A DNA stretch of 64,000 bases from JAAURB01 sp049649525. Its GTDB lineage: Bacteria; Cyanobacteriota; Cyanobacteriia; Cyanobacteriales; Microcoleaceae. The translations under genes and the position numbers were made by a program. The stretch spans positions 1 through 64,000 of the forward strand of contig JBARZE010000016.1 in the NCBI GenBank assembly GCA_049649525.1, written 5' to 3'. Positions 33,294 to 42,658 of this stretch are shown one piece after another. Positions within the stretch are counted from its first letter, which is position 1, and each line of letters starts with the position of its first letter. The notes under the pieces were generated by a model, which did not search any database, was not told where the DNA came from, and saw nothing but the letters and a program-made list of their open reading frames with translations.

Positions 33294-35684
33294 ATGACAG
33301 ATGACTGGGAACGTCCTTTCACCCCTTTAAACACAGAAAATCAGGTTAATGAATCATCCTCTGTTACTTCTTTAACCGATAAAATCACTCAGATTGGTCT
33401 CAGTTTGCGTCCAGGACAACAACAAATGGCAAATTGGACGGGGGGACCATTAGCCGTTTCAGCCGTTCCTGGTGCGGGGAAATCGACCGGAATGGCAAGA
33501 GCTGCCGCCATTGCAATTGCTCGATATCAATTACATCCCCGTCGTCAATTAATTGTTGTGACATTTACTCGCTCTGCTGCTAGCAATATTCGCTTCAAAA
33601 TTATTAAAGAATTAAAAGATTTAAATCTTCCTCTCGGTGGATTTGAAGTTCATACTTTACATGGTTTAGCCTTATCAATTGCCACTCATCATCGAGAATT
33701 ATCAGGATTAGATTTAGAGAATTCAACTTTAATTTTACCCACTCCTAGTAATCGAATTACCCGCACTTGTGTAGAGCGTTGGATTAGTGAAAACTCACGA
33801 TTATATCAGCGATTAATTGAAGGATGTCAGTTTGATGGGGAGGAAACAGAACGCTTGCGTCGTCAATCAGTTTTACGCACAGAAGTATTACCTGATTTAG
33901 CTTGGAAAGTGATTCAGGAAGCCAAAAGTTCCGGTTTAAAACCCGAAGATTTAGAACACTTAGGGAAAGAAATTCCAGACGAATATGAAACCTTAAAAAT
34001 CGCTGCCGGATTGTATGAACATTATCAGCAACTCTTACAAGAACAAAATTTAATTGATTATGATGAGATGATTTTAGCCGCGTTACGAGTGTTAGAATAT
34101 CCTCAAGTACGGCAATTTTGGCAAAATCAAGTATTTGCAGTATTTGAAGATGAAGCACAAGATTCTACACCGTTACAAGCTCAATTATTAGAAACATTAG
34201 CAGCAGATTTTTCTGATGAAATTTTAGATACTTCAACCCCAATTTATCAAAGAAAATATGATTTAGAATCTTTAAATTTAATTCGAGTGGGCGATCCGAA
34301 TCAAGCTATTAACTCTACTTTTACGCCTGCCGATCCGATTTACTTTCGGCACTTTTGTCATGAATCTCAGCAACTTAATAAACTGGCAACGATGAATCAA
34401 TCTGGGCGCAGTTCTCAGATTATTATTGATGCAGCTAACTATGTTTTAGAGTGGGTTAATCAATCTAAATTAGCCGGAAAAGAACAACCTTTTGAGTTGC
34501 AAAAAATTCAGATAGTGGGTGAAAATGATCCTCAAACAGATGCGAATCCTGAACCCACTGGCTTAGGATTAGAATTACATCAACCGGGTGATATCAATCA
34601 AACCGTTGAATTAATTATGAATCGAGTGATTGATTTATATGAAAAAAATAAAGAGAGTAATTTTGCTATTTTAGTCCGGGAAAATAGACAAGGAGAGTTT
34701 GTCAGCAACTGTATTAAAGACTATCAAAATAATAGAATAAAACAGAATCACAATTATCAGCCGATAAAAGTTTATGATGCCTCTCAAAGTGCGCGCAATT
34801 CTCAAATTCCTGCAGAAATTCTGAGTTTACTTCAATTCATTGATCGTCCCCATTCCCCAGATTATTTAAAAGCAGCTTTAAAGGTTTTTAGCGATCGCCA
34901 CCTCATTTCTAAACAAGATTTTAATGCAATTGCTATTCATCCCGAACAGTTTCTCTATCCCAGTCCTTTAAATCGAAAGCAATCTTCTACCCTTCACAAA
35001 ACTCGTTCATTATGTCGTAGTTTATTAACCGCTAAATTAGAACTTCCCCCTTATCAACTGATTTCTTTTTTAGCTTTAACTTTAAAGTATGAAAAAAGCG
35101 AATTGGCAACGGCTGAAAAATTAACAGAAAGAATTATTAAACAAACCGCCGGAAATCAAATAATGTCTGCTATTTTAAATACATTAAATGAAATTGTGAG
35201 TTCCGAACGATTTGAACCTGTTGAAATTGAACCTGATAACCTCACAGAAGGACCCTTAACTCGTCCTGGACAACTCACAATTATTACCATGCACAAAGCC
35301 AAAGGATTAGACTGGGATTATGTATTTTTACCTTTTTTACACGCACAAACTATTCCGGGAGAATTACGAGTATTATCACAACGCCGATTTTTAGGAGAAT
35401 TCACCCTTTCAGAAGTGGCAAGGGCAGAAATTCGGGCTTATTTACATGAGAAAATATTACCCACTATTCCGACAGCTTGGGAACAAGCAAAAGACTTGAA
35501 AATAGCCGAAGAATACCGTTTATTGTATGTAGCGATGACGCGGGCAAAACGGCTCTTATGGATGTCTGCGGCTCGTTTAGCGCCGTTTAATTGGAATAAA
35601 CCAGAAAACTTACAGGAACGCCCCCCTTGCCCTGTTATGCCTGCATTAAAGCGTAAATTTCCCGATCATTCTTGTCAATATTAA
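33294..35684 (+). CDS. UvrD/Rep-like superfamily I DNA helicase
   Basis: 796 residues. Walker A is VSAVPGAGKSTGMARAAA (near 57-65), motif Ia is VVTFTRSAASNIRFKI, Walker B is VFEDEAQDSTPLQAQ, motif III is RVGDPNQAINSTF, motif V is ITMHKAKGLDWDYVFLP and motif VI is EEYRLLYVAMTRAKRLLW. It should unwind DNA 3' to 5' in repair or recombination. The cores are spaced as in PcrA/UvrD but with a longer 2B insertion; there is no nuclease motif at the C-terminus. Monocistronic. Confidence 0.94.
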   Translation: MTDDWERPFTPLNTENQVNESSSVTSLTDKITQIGLSLRPGQQQMANWTGGPLAVSAVPGAGKSTGMARAAAIAIARYQLHPRRQLIVVTFTRSAASNIRFKIIKELKDLNLPLGGFEVHTLHGLALSIATHHRELSGLDLENSTLILPTPSNRITRTCVERWISENSRLYQRLIEGCQFDGEETERLRRQSVLRTEVLPDLAWKVIQEAKSSGLKPEDLEHLGKEIPDEYETLKIAAGLYEHYQQLLQEQNLIDYDEMILAALRVLEYPQVRQFWQNQVFAVFEDEAQDSTPLQAQLLETLAADFSDEILDTSTPIYQRKYDLESLNLIRVGDPNQAINSTFTPADPIYFRHFCHESQQLNKLATMNQSGRSSQIIIDAANYVLEWVNQSKLAGKEQPFELQKIQIVGENDPQTDANPEPTGLGLELHQPGDINQTVELIMNRVIDLYEKNKESNFAILVRENRQGEFVSNCIKDYQNNRIKQNHNYQPIKVYDASQSARNSQIPAEILSLLQFIDRPHSPDYLKAALKVFSDRHLISKQDFNAIAIHPEQFLYPSPLNRKQSSTLHKTRSLCRSLLTAKLELPPYQLISFLALTLKYEKSELATAEKLTERIIKQTAGNQIMSAILNTLNEIVSSERFEPVEIEPDNLTEGPLTRPGQLTIITMHKAKGLDWDYVFLPFLHAQTIPGELRVLSQRRFLGEFTLSEVARAEIRAYLHEKILPTIPTAWEQAKDLKIAEEYRLLYVAMTRAKRLLWMSAARLAPFNWNKPENLQERPPCPVMPALKRKFPDHSCQY

Positions 35685-35778
35685 GCTGGACTGAAAGGAA
35701 GTAAGACATATGAAAAGTAGCGCCTAGCAGACGCTGATTAAAAGTCTAATTATTTTAAGCTGAGCGTTTCAATCATAA

Positions 35779-36873
35779 TTAGAACAAGCTCTCAAGGTCA
35801 ACAGGAGTAAAGAATCCTTCCGGTAGGGTTAAAACTTCACTGCCCATCATCTCATTTTGAAATTCAGTCGGAATAGTCGTTCCTTCTTCCACAAAGAAAA
35901 TCTGTTTTTCAACTAGAGGCATTTCAGGTAATAATAAACGGTCTGCTTCTGCTGCTGCGGCTTCTTGTAAAGTTAATTCATCTGTAATATACCCTTGCAC
36001 GTCTGCTAAAGCGCCTCGTAGATCGTCAGCCGTTGCTTCTCCTTCTCCAAGCCATCCTAAATCAGCCAGAGACCCACCAGCTTCTAATTGTTCAATACCT
36101 TGAATTAAAGTTGCTTCAGATACCCTTAAACTGTACAGTGGGTCTAAAGGATCAATGGATAAATCTAGCTGATCGAGTAATTGTTGATTTAATATTTCAC
36201 TTTCTTCAGCAGTCATATATGAATGATCTACATAGGTATCTGCCTCTTCAATAGAACTGGAGTCAAACAGGTAAGAGTCTGGTTCACTGTAGGAAAAATA
36301 GATTGAATCAAGTAGCTCGGATGGATTATTAATTTCATCCCCTAAACCCACTAGACGCACTAAATAATCTTCTGATTCTGAAATACCAATTAGCAGATCT
36401 TCCCCTTCTTGTTTGAACTCAAGAATCAATGGAGTTTCTTTAGTATCAGAAGTATTCATAAAGTTACTATTGTAACCTGTTCTAGATGATTGAAAGCTAA
36501 AAAAATCACCTTCAGCACTATTGAAATTTCTATTAACATCAGGACCTTGATTAAAATTGACAACAAACAAATCTGCACCACTGCCTCCGGTAATTGTATC
36601 TATTCCATTACCTCCATCAAGAATGTCGTTACCGTTATCTCCAAATAATCGGTCATTTTGATTACCTCCAGCCACAGTGTCATTATTTTGACCACCATAC
36701 AAAACATCAGATCCAAAATTACCAAAAACCCGATCCGCACCTTGGTTGCCATTAATAGTATCATTTCCTCCGCTACCATCAAGAGCATCATTTCCTCCAA
36801 CTCCAAATATTTGATCGGCAGAGGGAGTTCCTACGTAAAAGTCGTTTCCTGGAGTTCCGACGTAAGTTACCAT
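35779..36873 (-). CDS. RTX calcium-binding protein (364 aa)
   Basis: The N-terminal third is hemolysin-type repeats (GTPGNDFYVGTPSADQIFGV, GGNDALDGSGGNDTINGNQ, up to DILDGGNGIDTITGGSGAD), followed by the usual post-repeat ADLFVVNFN beta segment. The remainder (about 185-364) is acidic and helical with no known domain (YMTAEESEILNQQLLDQLDL, LGEGEATADDLRGALADVQ). Probably secreted by a type I system encoded elsewhere; there is no Sec signal. A run of ten C lies 129-138 bp upstream of its start. Confidence 0.85.
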   Translation of the reverse strand: MVTYVGTPGNDFYVGTPSADQIFGVGGNDALDGSGGNDTINGNQGADRVFGNFGSDVLYGGQNNDTVAGGNQNDRLFGDNGNDILDGGNGIDTITGGSGADLFVVNFNQGPDVNRNFNSAEGDFFSFQSSRTGYNSNFMNTSDTKETPLILEFKQEGEDLLIGISESEDYLVRLVGLGDEINNPSELLDSIYFSYSEPDSYLFDSSSIEEADTYVDHSYMTAEESEILNQQLLDQLDLSIDPLDPLYSLRVSEATLIQGIEQLEAGGSLADLGWLGEGEATADDLRGALADVQGYITDELTLQEAAAAEADRLLLPEMPLVEKQIFFVEEGTTIPTEFQNEMMGSEVLTLPEGFFTPVDLESLF

Positions 36874-37248
36874 ATCTAATCTCCTTTAGATTATTAATCA
36901 ATCTCCTATTTTTTTGAGCAAATCTATATATTTATTTGCTTACTTTTTATAATAATAGAAAACTGATTAATTAGTACGAATAATAATAAACACTAATACC
37001 ACCCCCCCCCCGAAAATGAGTTAAAACTTATTAAGTATTTATCTAAAATAAGTAGTTTTATTTAAGTTTAATAATCTCTTATAACTAATTTTTTTGTAGT
37101 AATTATTGTTGATATTCTGATAATTCATGACTTGAACGATGCTTCTTATCAAAATAACTCAATATAAACCCATATTGCCGCAAGAGGAGTCATTTCATTG
37201 ACATTGTGTCGTTGATACTGTCGTTGATACCTCTGACAATAAGAGTAT
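36874..37248. other. Intergenic region with a C10 tract
   Basis: 375 bp upstream of the RTX gene. The homopolymer of ten C at 37002-37011 stands out in otherwise AT-rich sequence. No gene or RNA is seen. The short duplicate TGTCGTTGATAC/TGTCGTTGATAC near 37206-37230 is a minor direct repeat. Confidence 0.6.
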
Positions 37249-39270
37249 TTAAAATGGCGTAAAATTAATGCTGAAATATATTCCATGATCTTGGAGATTG
37301 TCTTCTCTATCTTCGAGATCAATTAATGGCAATCCGTAATCTACGCGAATATTTAAATCCGGTATCGGTTGCCACAACACCCCTATACCTGTTCCCATGA
37401 GAAAGTTTTGATTTAATAACTGATTTGAATTATTCCGATGATTCCAAACTTTACCGAATTCCACAAACGGTGCTAATTGTAATTTAGGTTGAGCTGTTTC
37501 ACCTCGAAGTAAGGTAATGCGATCTTCAATTGAAAACCGAAAGCCATTATCTCCTGCCCGGATATTTTGCCGATAACCCCGCAGAGATAACGCCCCTCCT
37601 AATACAAACTGTTGAGAGGCAAACAGCGGATCGGCTGCGAGTTGAAGTTGGCCCTGGGCAATTAATAAATGATTATCACTGAGACGTTGTACCCGCTGAA
37701 TCTGACCTAACCAACTGAAAAATGCGGCATTGGGGCCAGAATCATTGTCAGTAGCATTCAAGATATCCATTCCGAGGCTAAATTGCGATCGCAGCGCCCA
37801 AGCCCCCCGAGGATCTCGACGGATATAATCCTGTGCGAACTTAAACACACTGCTACGAGTCACTCCAGCAAAGTCAAATGCTTCCTCAATTGTCTCTCCA
37901 AATTCCTGCTCAAATCCCTCCTGAGTATCCTGGTCTGGATTAATAGAGATTTCGCTTTCGAGGTAGGTAAATGCCAACGACAGGGCAAATTCTTCGGCTG
38001 GGGTGCGAATAAAGGGCTGACGATAGCTGAGTTCGTAGCGTTGAGATGTCCCTTCAATATTAAGAAATTCAAACTGTTGTTGAACAATCCGGTTACGGTT
38101 AGGCGGAATTCGCAGTTGAATCGTCCCATTCATGGCATTGACCGGAAAACTATAGAGAAAATCCACCACATCAGCCTCACCGTCGGTAATTAAGCGGGTC
38201 GTGTTGTAGGAAACAAACATCAAATCCCCGTTACCCGTTAAATTGAGATGACGTAAATTTACCCCGAGTCGTTCTGAACCAATGCTGGGAGGAGAATAGT
38301 TATCAACACTAAAACCTAACTCAAAGGCATCGGCTTCAATCACCCGCACAATCAAAATACTCTCCCCTTCCTCGGTTCCCGCCCGGAGACTGGCTTCGAC
38401 ACTTTCAAATAAAGGATTGACTCGTAACAGACGCAATTGATTTTCTAAGCGAGGAGTACTGAGGGGTTGACCCGCTCCTAGCCGGACTCGAGAGCGAATA
38501 TATTCAGGATTAAGCCGAAGTGTTCCTTCAATTTCAATCTCTTCTAATGTTCCTTCAATCACCTCAATGGTGACGTTGCCATCACTGATCGTTTGTTCGG
38601 GGACAATGGCTCTTGAGGTAATATAGCCCCGCTGTAAATAAATTTCTGTAATATTATCTGCTGCATCCTGTAGCTGTTGTAAAGTAACAGAGCGCCCCTC
38701 TAGAGGGGCTAAAATCTCTGCAATTTCATTAGTTGTTAAAATCGAACTCCCCACCACTTCAATGGTGGTCACCGGGATGGGTGTAGTATCTGGAGACGGG
38801 ATAGTTGGGATCTGTTGATTCGGTTGTATGTCTTGCTGGGGTTCGGGTTTGGGTTGAGGGGGTTCGGGTTCGGGTTGAATCAATCTATCTTGGTTCGGAT
38901 TAGGTCGAGGGTTAACTTCGGGGGTCTCTGTCGGAATCTGGGTTTGTACCCGTTGAAAACACCCCTGTTCTACACAACTATAATCTGATGATAGTTGTTT
39001 GACTCTCCTGGAGGAGAGATGTTTAAATGAAGTTTGAGTAGGCAGAGTAAACTTAGCGATCTTCGGCAAAGATAGAATCCGATCGGGTTGATTCGCTTTA
39101 TCCCACTCCAACTCAGTATCAGTCGGTTGGGACACAGCACAAGGAACTGTGGCTAATCCTGTAACCGCAAAGCTCGTTATTATAAAACCGTATTGTCTGA
39201 TGAATCGATATACACTCCAGCCCATACCACAACGCCTACTCTCAACTGTAAACTTACTGAAATATTTCAC
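37249..39270 (-). CDS. TpsB/FhaC-type outer-membrane secretion protein
   Basis: Two-partner secretion translocator of the ShlB/FhaC/HecB family, about 673 residues. After a signal-like N-terminus there is a Pro/Gln-rich linker (about 115-165), then POTRA domains (TIEVVGSSILTTNEIAEILA, LQRGYITSRAIVPEQTISDG, then EGTLEEIEIEGTLRLN), and a 16-strand beta barrel with LRGYRQNIRAGDNGFRFSIE and a terminal ...GIYFSINFTPF strand ending in Phe. The start is a GTG at 39270 or an internal ATG at 39225. No TpsA partner is adjacent, so it is an orphan or a broader outer-membrane translocator. Confidence 0.93.
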   Translation of the reverse strand: MKYFSKFTVESRRCGMGWSVYRFIRQYGFIITSFAVTGLATVPCAVSQPTDTELEWDKANQPDRILSLPKIAKFTLPTQTSFKHLSSRRVKQLSSDYSCVEQGCFQRVQTQIPTETPEVNPRPNPNQDRLIQPEPEPPQPKPEPQQDIQPNQQIPTIPSPDTTPIPVTTIEVVGSSILTTNEIAEILAPLEGRSVTLQQLQDAADNITEIYLQRGYITSRAIVPEQTISDGNVTIEVIEGTLEEIEIEGTLRLNPEYIRSRVRLGAGQPLSTPRLENQLRLLRVNPLFESVEASLRAGTEEGESILIVRVIEADAFELGFSVDNYSPPSIGSERLGVNLRHLNLTGNGDLMFVSYNTTRLITDGEADVVDFLYSFPVNAMNGTIQLRIPPNRNRIVQQQFEFLNIEGTSQRYELSYRQPFIRTPAEEFALSLAFTYLESEISINPDQDTQEGFEQEFGETIEEAFDFAGVTRSSVFKFAQDYIRRDPRGAWALRSQFSLGMDILNATDNDSGPNAAFFSWLGQIQRVQRLSDNHLLIAQGQLQLAADPLFASQQFVLGGALSLRGYRQNIRAGDNGFRFSIEDRITLLRGETAQPKLQLAPFVEFGKVWNHRNNSNQLLNQNFLMGTGIGVLWQPIPDLNIRVDYGLPLIDLEDREDNLQDHGIYFSINFTPF

Positions 39271-39475
39271 TAACTTAGCCAGTCTATCCTAGAACTGAGG
39301 CGGCGTGCGAGAAGCAATGTTAGATTTATTATTTGTGACAGGTGAGCTTGAGGAAATAGGCACTTCTGGCTCTGGGCGGTTATCTGCTGGTTAGAGCGCC
39401 GAAGCAGATGAACCTTAAGGATCGCCCTTGAGTCTATAAATGTAGACTAGCTTAAGGTGAGGGAGACTCTATTCT

Positions 39476-40078
39476 GTGTTAGCTGAGTGTACCGCCAATA
39501 TGTTAACGGATTCTTGTTCTGACAATGATGCTGTTTTAGTCGGTCGGTGTCAGAAAGGTGAAAGTCACTGCTTTCGCCATCTCTATCAACGGTATCAGCG
39601 GAAAGTTCGCTCTACCTTGTATCAACTCTGTGGATCATCTCACATAGATGATTTAGTTCAAGAAGTGTTTATGCGAGTGTGGAAAGGACTTCCTAAATTA
39701 AAAAAACCCGGCACATTTTCTACCTGGTTATACCGAATTACTTGGAACGTCGCCACAGATCAGCGTCGTCGGTTCGCCAAGCAATCCACTTTTGGATCAA
39801 AATTAAAAGCAGAAGCTGTGCAACAGCAGGAAAATTCTGTTCAACTTCATCAGTCTTCTGATTTAATGCAATTGCATTATCAAGATTTAGTCAATCGAGG
39901 GCTGAATCAACTCAGCTACGATCAGCGTACAGTATTAGTATTGCATGATCTTGAGGATTTGCCTCAAAAGCAAATTGCTGAAATCTTGGCTATCCCTGTC
40001 GGAACTGTAAAATCTCGCCTGTTTCATGCACGAGGTGCAATGCGAAAATTTCTGCAACGCGAAGGAGTAAATTTATGA
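39476..40078 (+). CDS. ECF-type RNA polymerase sigma factor
   Basis: About 200 residues from the GTG at 39476 (GGGAG about ten bases upstream); an ATG at 39500 is an alternative. The region 2 motif is HIDDLVQEVFMRVWKGLPKL with STWLYRITWNVATDQRRR. Region 4 is LSYDQRTVLVLHDLEDLPQK and QIAEILAIPVGTVKSRLFHA. It overlaps the anti-sigma gene by four bases (ATGA), and a Spy-like periplasmic gene follows, the layout of an envelope-stress regulon. It may correspond to the SigG group of cyanobacteria. A hairpin ATCTGC/GCAGAT lies in its upstream region (about 39383-39410). Confidence 0.92.
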   Translation: MLAECTANMLTDSCSDNDAVLVGRCQKGESHCFRHLYQRYQRKVRSTLYQLCGSSHIDDLVQEVFMRVWKGLPKLKKPGTFSTWLYRITWNVATDQRRRFAKQSTFGSKLKAEAVQQQENSVQLHQSSDLMQLHYQDLVNRGLNQLSYDQRTVLVLHDLEDLPQKQIAEILAIPVGTVKSRLFHARGAMRKFLQREGVNL

Positions 40079-40458
40079 TGACTCAGTTTTCAGAAGACGA
40101 CAAACCCCTGGTTCATTTTCTTAAACAGCATCAATCTCATCCCCCCGAGGCTCACCCGGATCTAGAAGAGCAGATTATGGCCTTGGTACAACAACCGTCT
40201 GTTGCTCCGCAACAAAGCGTTAGACCGCAGTTTAAACCGTTTCAAAGGCGATTATACCTCAGACCCCTTTGGCTCAGTACAGCGATCGCAGCGGGTATGA
40301 CCTTTGCAATTATCGGATACCGTACCCTCCCGACGACTCAGCTTACACTCGCCGAAGAACGGGAATTAGAAGCATTTGTGGCAGAAAGCTGGAATGAGAC
40401 GATGGGAGCCGATGCTGAGGCCGATTTGTTCATGCTGCAAGCTACAGCTAACCAATAG
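40075..40458 (+). CDS. Membrane anti-sigma factor
   Basis: 127 residues: a cytoplasmic sigma-binding part (LVHFLKQHQSHPPEAHPDLE, EQIMALVQQ), one membrane helix (PLWLSTAIAAGMTFAIIGYR) and a short periplasmic tail (LAEERELEAFVAESWNETMG). There is no His-x3-Cys-x2-Cys zinc motif, so it is not a ZAS-type factor. Function is inferred from the four-base overlap with the ECF sigma gene. Confidence 0.82.
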   Translation: MMTQFSEDDKPLVHFLKQHQSHPPEAHPDLEEQIMALVQQPSVAPQQSVRPQFKPFQRRLYLRPLWLSTAIAAGMTFAIIGYRTLPTTQLTLAEERELEAFVAESWNETMGADAEADLFMLQATANQ

Positions 40459-40578
40459 ATCGCAATATTCCCACTAAAATGATACTCTTAGCTCGCAAAA
40501 TAGACGGGGAGATGGGTAACAATGGCCACCAGCAAGAGTGAAAGTGAGTAACACTTACCACTTGCGAGAGTGCCGAAG

Positions 40579-40685
40579 CGGGTAACGGGCAAGCAGGGAA
40601 CGGGGAATGGGTGACGGGTAACGGGTAATGAGTGGAGTTTATATTCATCATTCATCACTCATCACCGATCATTGATAACTCACTA
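40579..40685. repeat. Two heptanucleotide STRR blocks
   Basis: Bases 40579-40634 are eight consecutive heptamers of the CGGGTAA/ACGGGTA family. Bases 40644-40685 are six heptamers of the TTCATCA type (TTCATCA, TTCATCA, CTCATCA, CCGATCA, TTGATAA, CTCACTA). They fill the gap between the anti-sigma and Spy-like genes. Confidence 0.8.
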
Positions 40686-40750
40686 CTTCCTGTCTTTTCC
40701 CCATTCCCGCTCATAAAAAATAATAAATAACGAATCAAGGAAAAAATACT

Positions 40751-41236
40751 ATGTTGCGATATTGGAGCGTTGTTTGTGCTGCGGTTGTTGTTTGTTTAAG
40801 TATTCCGAAGTTGGCGATGGCTAGTCAAGAGGAAACAACATCTTTTGAAATGTCTCAAATTGAAATGTCTCAAACGACTAATATTAGACAACACGATGAT
40901 GATTCTCCTGCGGTTGGGTTATTTGATGAATTAAATGTTACATCAGAGCAAAAGCAGGAGATTCAACAAATCCGCGATCAACATCGTGTTACTCTAGAGC
41001 AGCGTCAACAACAACTTAAACAAGTTCAACAAGAACTGAATCAATTAATTGCTAGTGAAGCCGCCAAAGATCAAATTCGGCTAAAACATGAACAACTGTT
41101 GCAAATGACTCAGGATATGAAAGAACTGAATTTTGATGTCATGATGCAGTTACGAGATATCTTAACGCCTGAACAGCGAGCTAGATTTGCTGAAATTATG
41201 CAAAATCGACGAATTACCCCTAATCGAAATCCTTAA
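40751..41236 (+). CDS. Spy/CpxP-like periplasmic stress protein
   Basis: 161 residues with a signal peptide (YWSVVCAAVVVCLSIPKLAM, AS). The mature part is a Gln-rich helical bundle with the two LTxxQ-type motifs (LNVTSEQKQEIQQIRDQH and ILTPEQRARFAEIMQNR) characteristic of Spy/CpxP/ZraP chaperones. It should bind misfolded periplasmic proteins or metals. Its location after the ECF sigma/anti-sigma pair suggests that it is a target or a sensor component. A near-consensus ribosome-binding site (AAGGAAAAAATACT) precedes it. Confidence 0.88.
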   Translation: MLRYWSVVCAAVVVCLSIPKLAMASQEETTSFEMSQIEMSQTTNIRQHDDDSPAVGLFDELNVTSEQKQEIQQIRDQHRVTLEQRQQQLKQVQQELNQLIASEAAKDQIRLKHEQLLQMTQDMKELNFDVMMQLRDILTPEQRARFAEIMQNRRITPNRNP

Positions 41237-41350
41237 GCGCTTAGACCCCGGTTTGCTCTCCTGACAAGCGTCAATGCTGATGCTTAGAGTCAACGCGCCC
41301 TATAGCAGAAACGGGTTAAAATAACGATTGTTAATTTGTCGAGTGAGTGT

Positions 41351-42001
41351 ATGGTTTCGTCGGAAACAACTTATCTTTATTTACATGGGTTTGCATCCAG
41401 TCCCCAATCTCGAAAAGCACAGTATTTACAAGATCGCTTCCGAGATTTACAACTGCATTTACACCTGCCTGATTTGAATCAAGAAGATTTTTCGCGCCTC
41501 ACTCTCACTCGACAATTACAACAAATTGAGTCAGAATTTTCCCCTCAAACCTCGAAAAAGCGAGCGATCATCGGTTCGAGTTTTGGGGGACTAACTGCGA
41601 CTTGGTTGACTCAGCGTCAATTCCAAGCTGATCAATTAATTCTACTGGCTCCTGCATTTGAGTTTCTGCAATTTTGGCTACCTAAACTCGGAAGCGATCA
41701 ATTAGAACAATGGAAAACTAAAGGCTTTCTTTCAGTTTATCACTATAGTGAACAACGTCAATTACCTCTGAATTATCAGTTTGTTCAAGACTTAATGCAA
41801 TACCCGGACGAACAACTGATCGCCCCTATTCCTACTTTGATTTTACATGGTCAGCAGGATGAAACTATTCCTATTCAAGCCAGTCGAGATTTTGCTGCAA
41901 CTCGTCCCTGGGTTAAATTAATTGAATTAGAGAGTGACCATAGTTTAGGCAACGTTTTAGAGCAAATTTGGTCAGAAATTAAATACTGTTTATCGTTATA
42001 A
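41351..42001 (+). CDS. YqiA/YcfP-type esterase
   Basis: 216-residue alpha/beta hydrolase from the ATG at 41351. N-terminal YLYLHGFASSPQSRKAQYL, nucleophile elbow AIIGSSFGGLTATWL (Ser in GSSFGG), acid region PTLILHGQQDETIPI (Asp) and a final His in ELESDHSLGN. Esterase activity on short acyl substrates is known for E. coli YqiA; the physiological role is unknown. It is convergent with a small exported-protein gene. Confidence 0.92.
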   Translation: MVSSETTYLYLHGFASSPQSRKAQYLQDRFRDLQLHLHLPDLNQEDFSRLTLTRQLQQIESEFSPQTSKKRAIIGSSFGGLTATWLTQRQFQADQLILLAPAFEFLQFWLPKLGSDQLEQWKTKGFLSVYHYSEQRQLPLNYQFVQDLMQYPDEQLIAPIPTLILHGQQDETIPIQASRDFAATRPWVKLIELESDHSLGNVLEQIWSEIKYCLSL

Positions 42002-42005
42002 GTTT

Positions 42006-42296
42006 TTACTGCTGCATTGATGTTGTGGGGAAAATTCGGCAGGGTAATGGACGACGAGTAGAAGGCGGTTCAAAAACCGCTTCAACAGTCACCGCACTGG
42101 CTGAGTCTTCTTCTGCAAGAATCATAGTATTTTCCGAGTCCAAAGATTTTAAATGTGTTTCAATGGCTTTAATCGAACGAACCGTTACAATATTTTTATC
42201 TGATTCTATATTCGTCTCTGCAACTGCAGGCATTGCCATTAATAATGAAATTCCCAAACATCCACAAGTTAATAAATATTCTAATGATTGCTTCAT
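42006..42296 (-). CDS. Small exported protein, unknown
   Basis: 96 residues with a signal peptide (YLLTCGCLGISLLMAMPAVA, E) and a short mature chain ending STRRPLPCRIFPTTSMQQ. The ribosome-binding site TAGGAGATCGAGA directly before ATG supports it over the opposite-strand frame that covers the same DNA. No family recognised. Confidence 0.7.
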   Translation of the reverse strand: MKQSLEYLLTCGCLGISLLMAMPAVAETNIESDKNIVTVRSIKAIETHLKSLDSENTMILAEEDSASAVTVEAVFEPPSTRRPLPCRIFPTTSMQQ

Positions 42297-42658
42297 TCTC
42301 GATCTCCTATAGTGGTAAAATCATCTAGAATTTTCTAGATCCTTCGTCAGCTTTTTTAAAAAATACCAGCAAAAAAAATAGTAGATTCTCATCATAATTT
42401 TCAATCGCTTGTAGAGGATTGAAAGCTACCCAAAATGATGAATTATTTGAAAAATGAGATCTTTAACCCTGGTATTTATACCCTAACAATATTTTGATTG
42501 AAACCCCTACAGTGATTTAACGGATTTCTATCAAATATAAAGTTAATTTATTCTCTGTATAAACTCTGAATCAGTAACAGTTAAATTTTTAATATAATTA
42601 ATGATAAAAATAAATATTATAATAAGAAATATATGTAAACCTATCGAACTTAACCGGA
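42297..42658. other. AT-rich gap with a CRISPR-repeat-like single hairpin
   Basis: 362 bp between divergent genes. The only clear structure is TTTCAATC (42399-42406) / GATTGAAA (42417-42424), a perfect 8-bp stem with a 10-base loop. Otherwise it is AT-rich and promoter-like. Confidence 0.55.

Noticed and set aside
27668..36873. A complete phage or integrative element
   Set aside because: No integrase, transposase, attachment repeats or tRNA junctions are visible; the genes look accessory but no boundary can be shown.
42025..42312. Plus-strand frame opposite the small exported protein
   Set aside because: The minus-strand frame has a signal peptide and a good ribosome-binding site; the plus-strand one has neither.
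42399..42424. CRISPR-like repeat (TTTCAATC ... GATTGAAA)
   Set aside because: Only one copy is present, there are no spacers and no cas genes in the window. It is treated as a simple inverted repeat.
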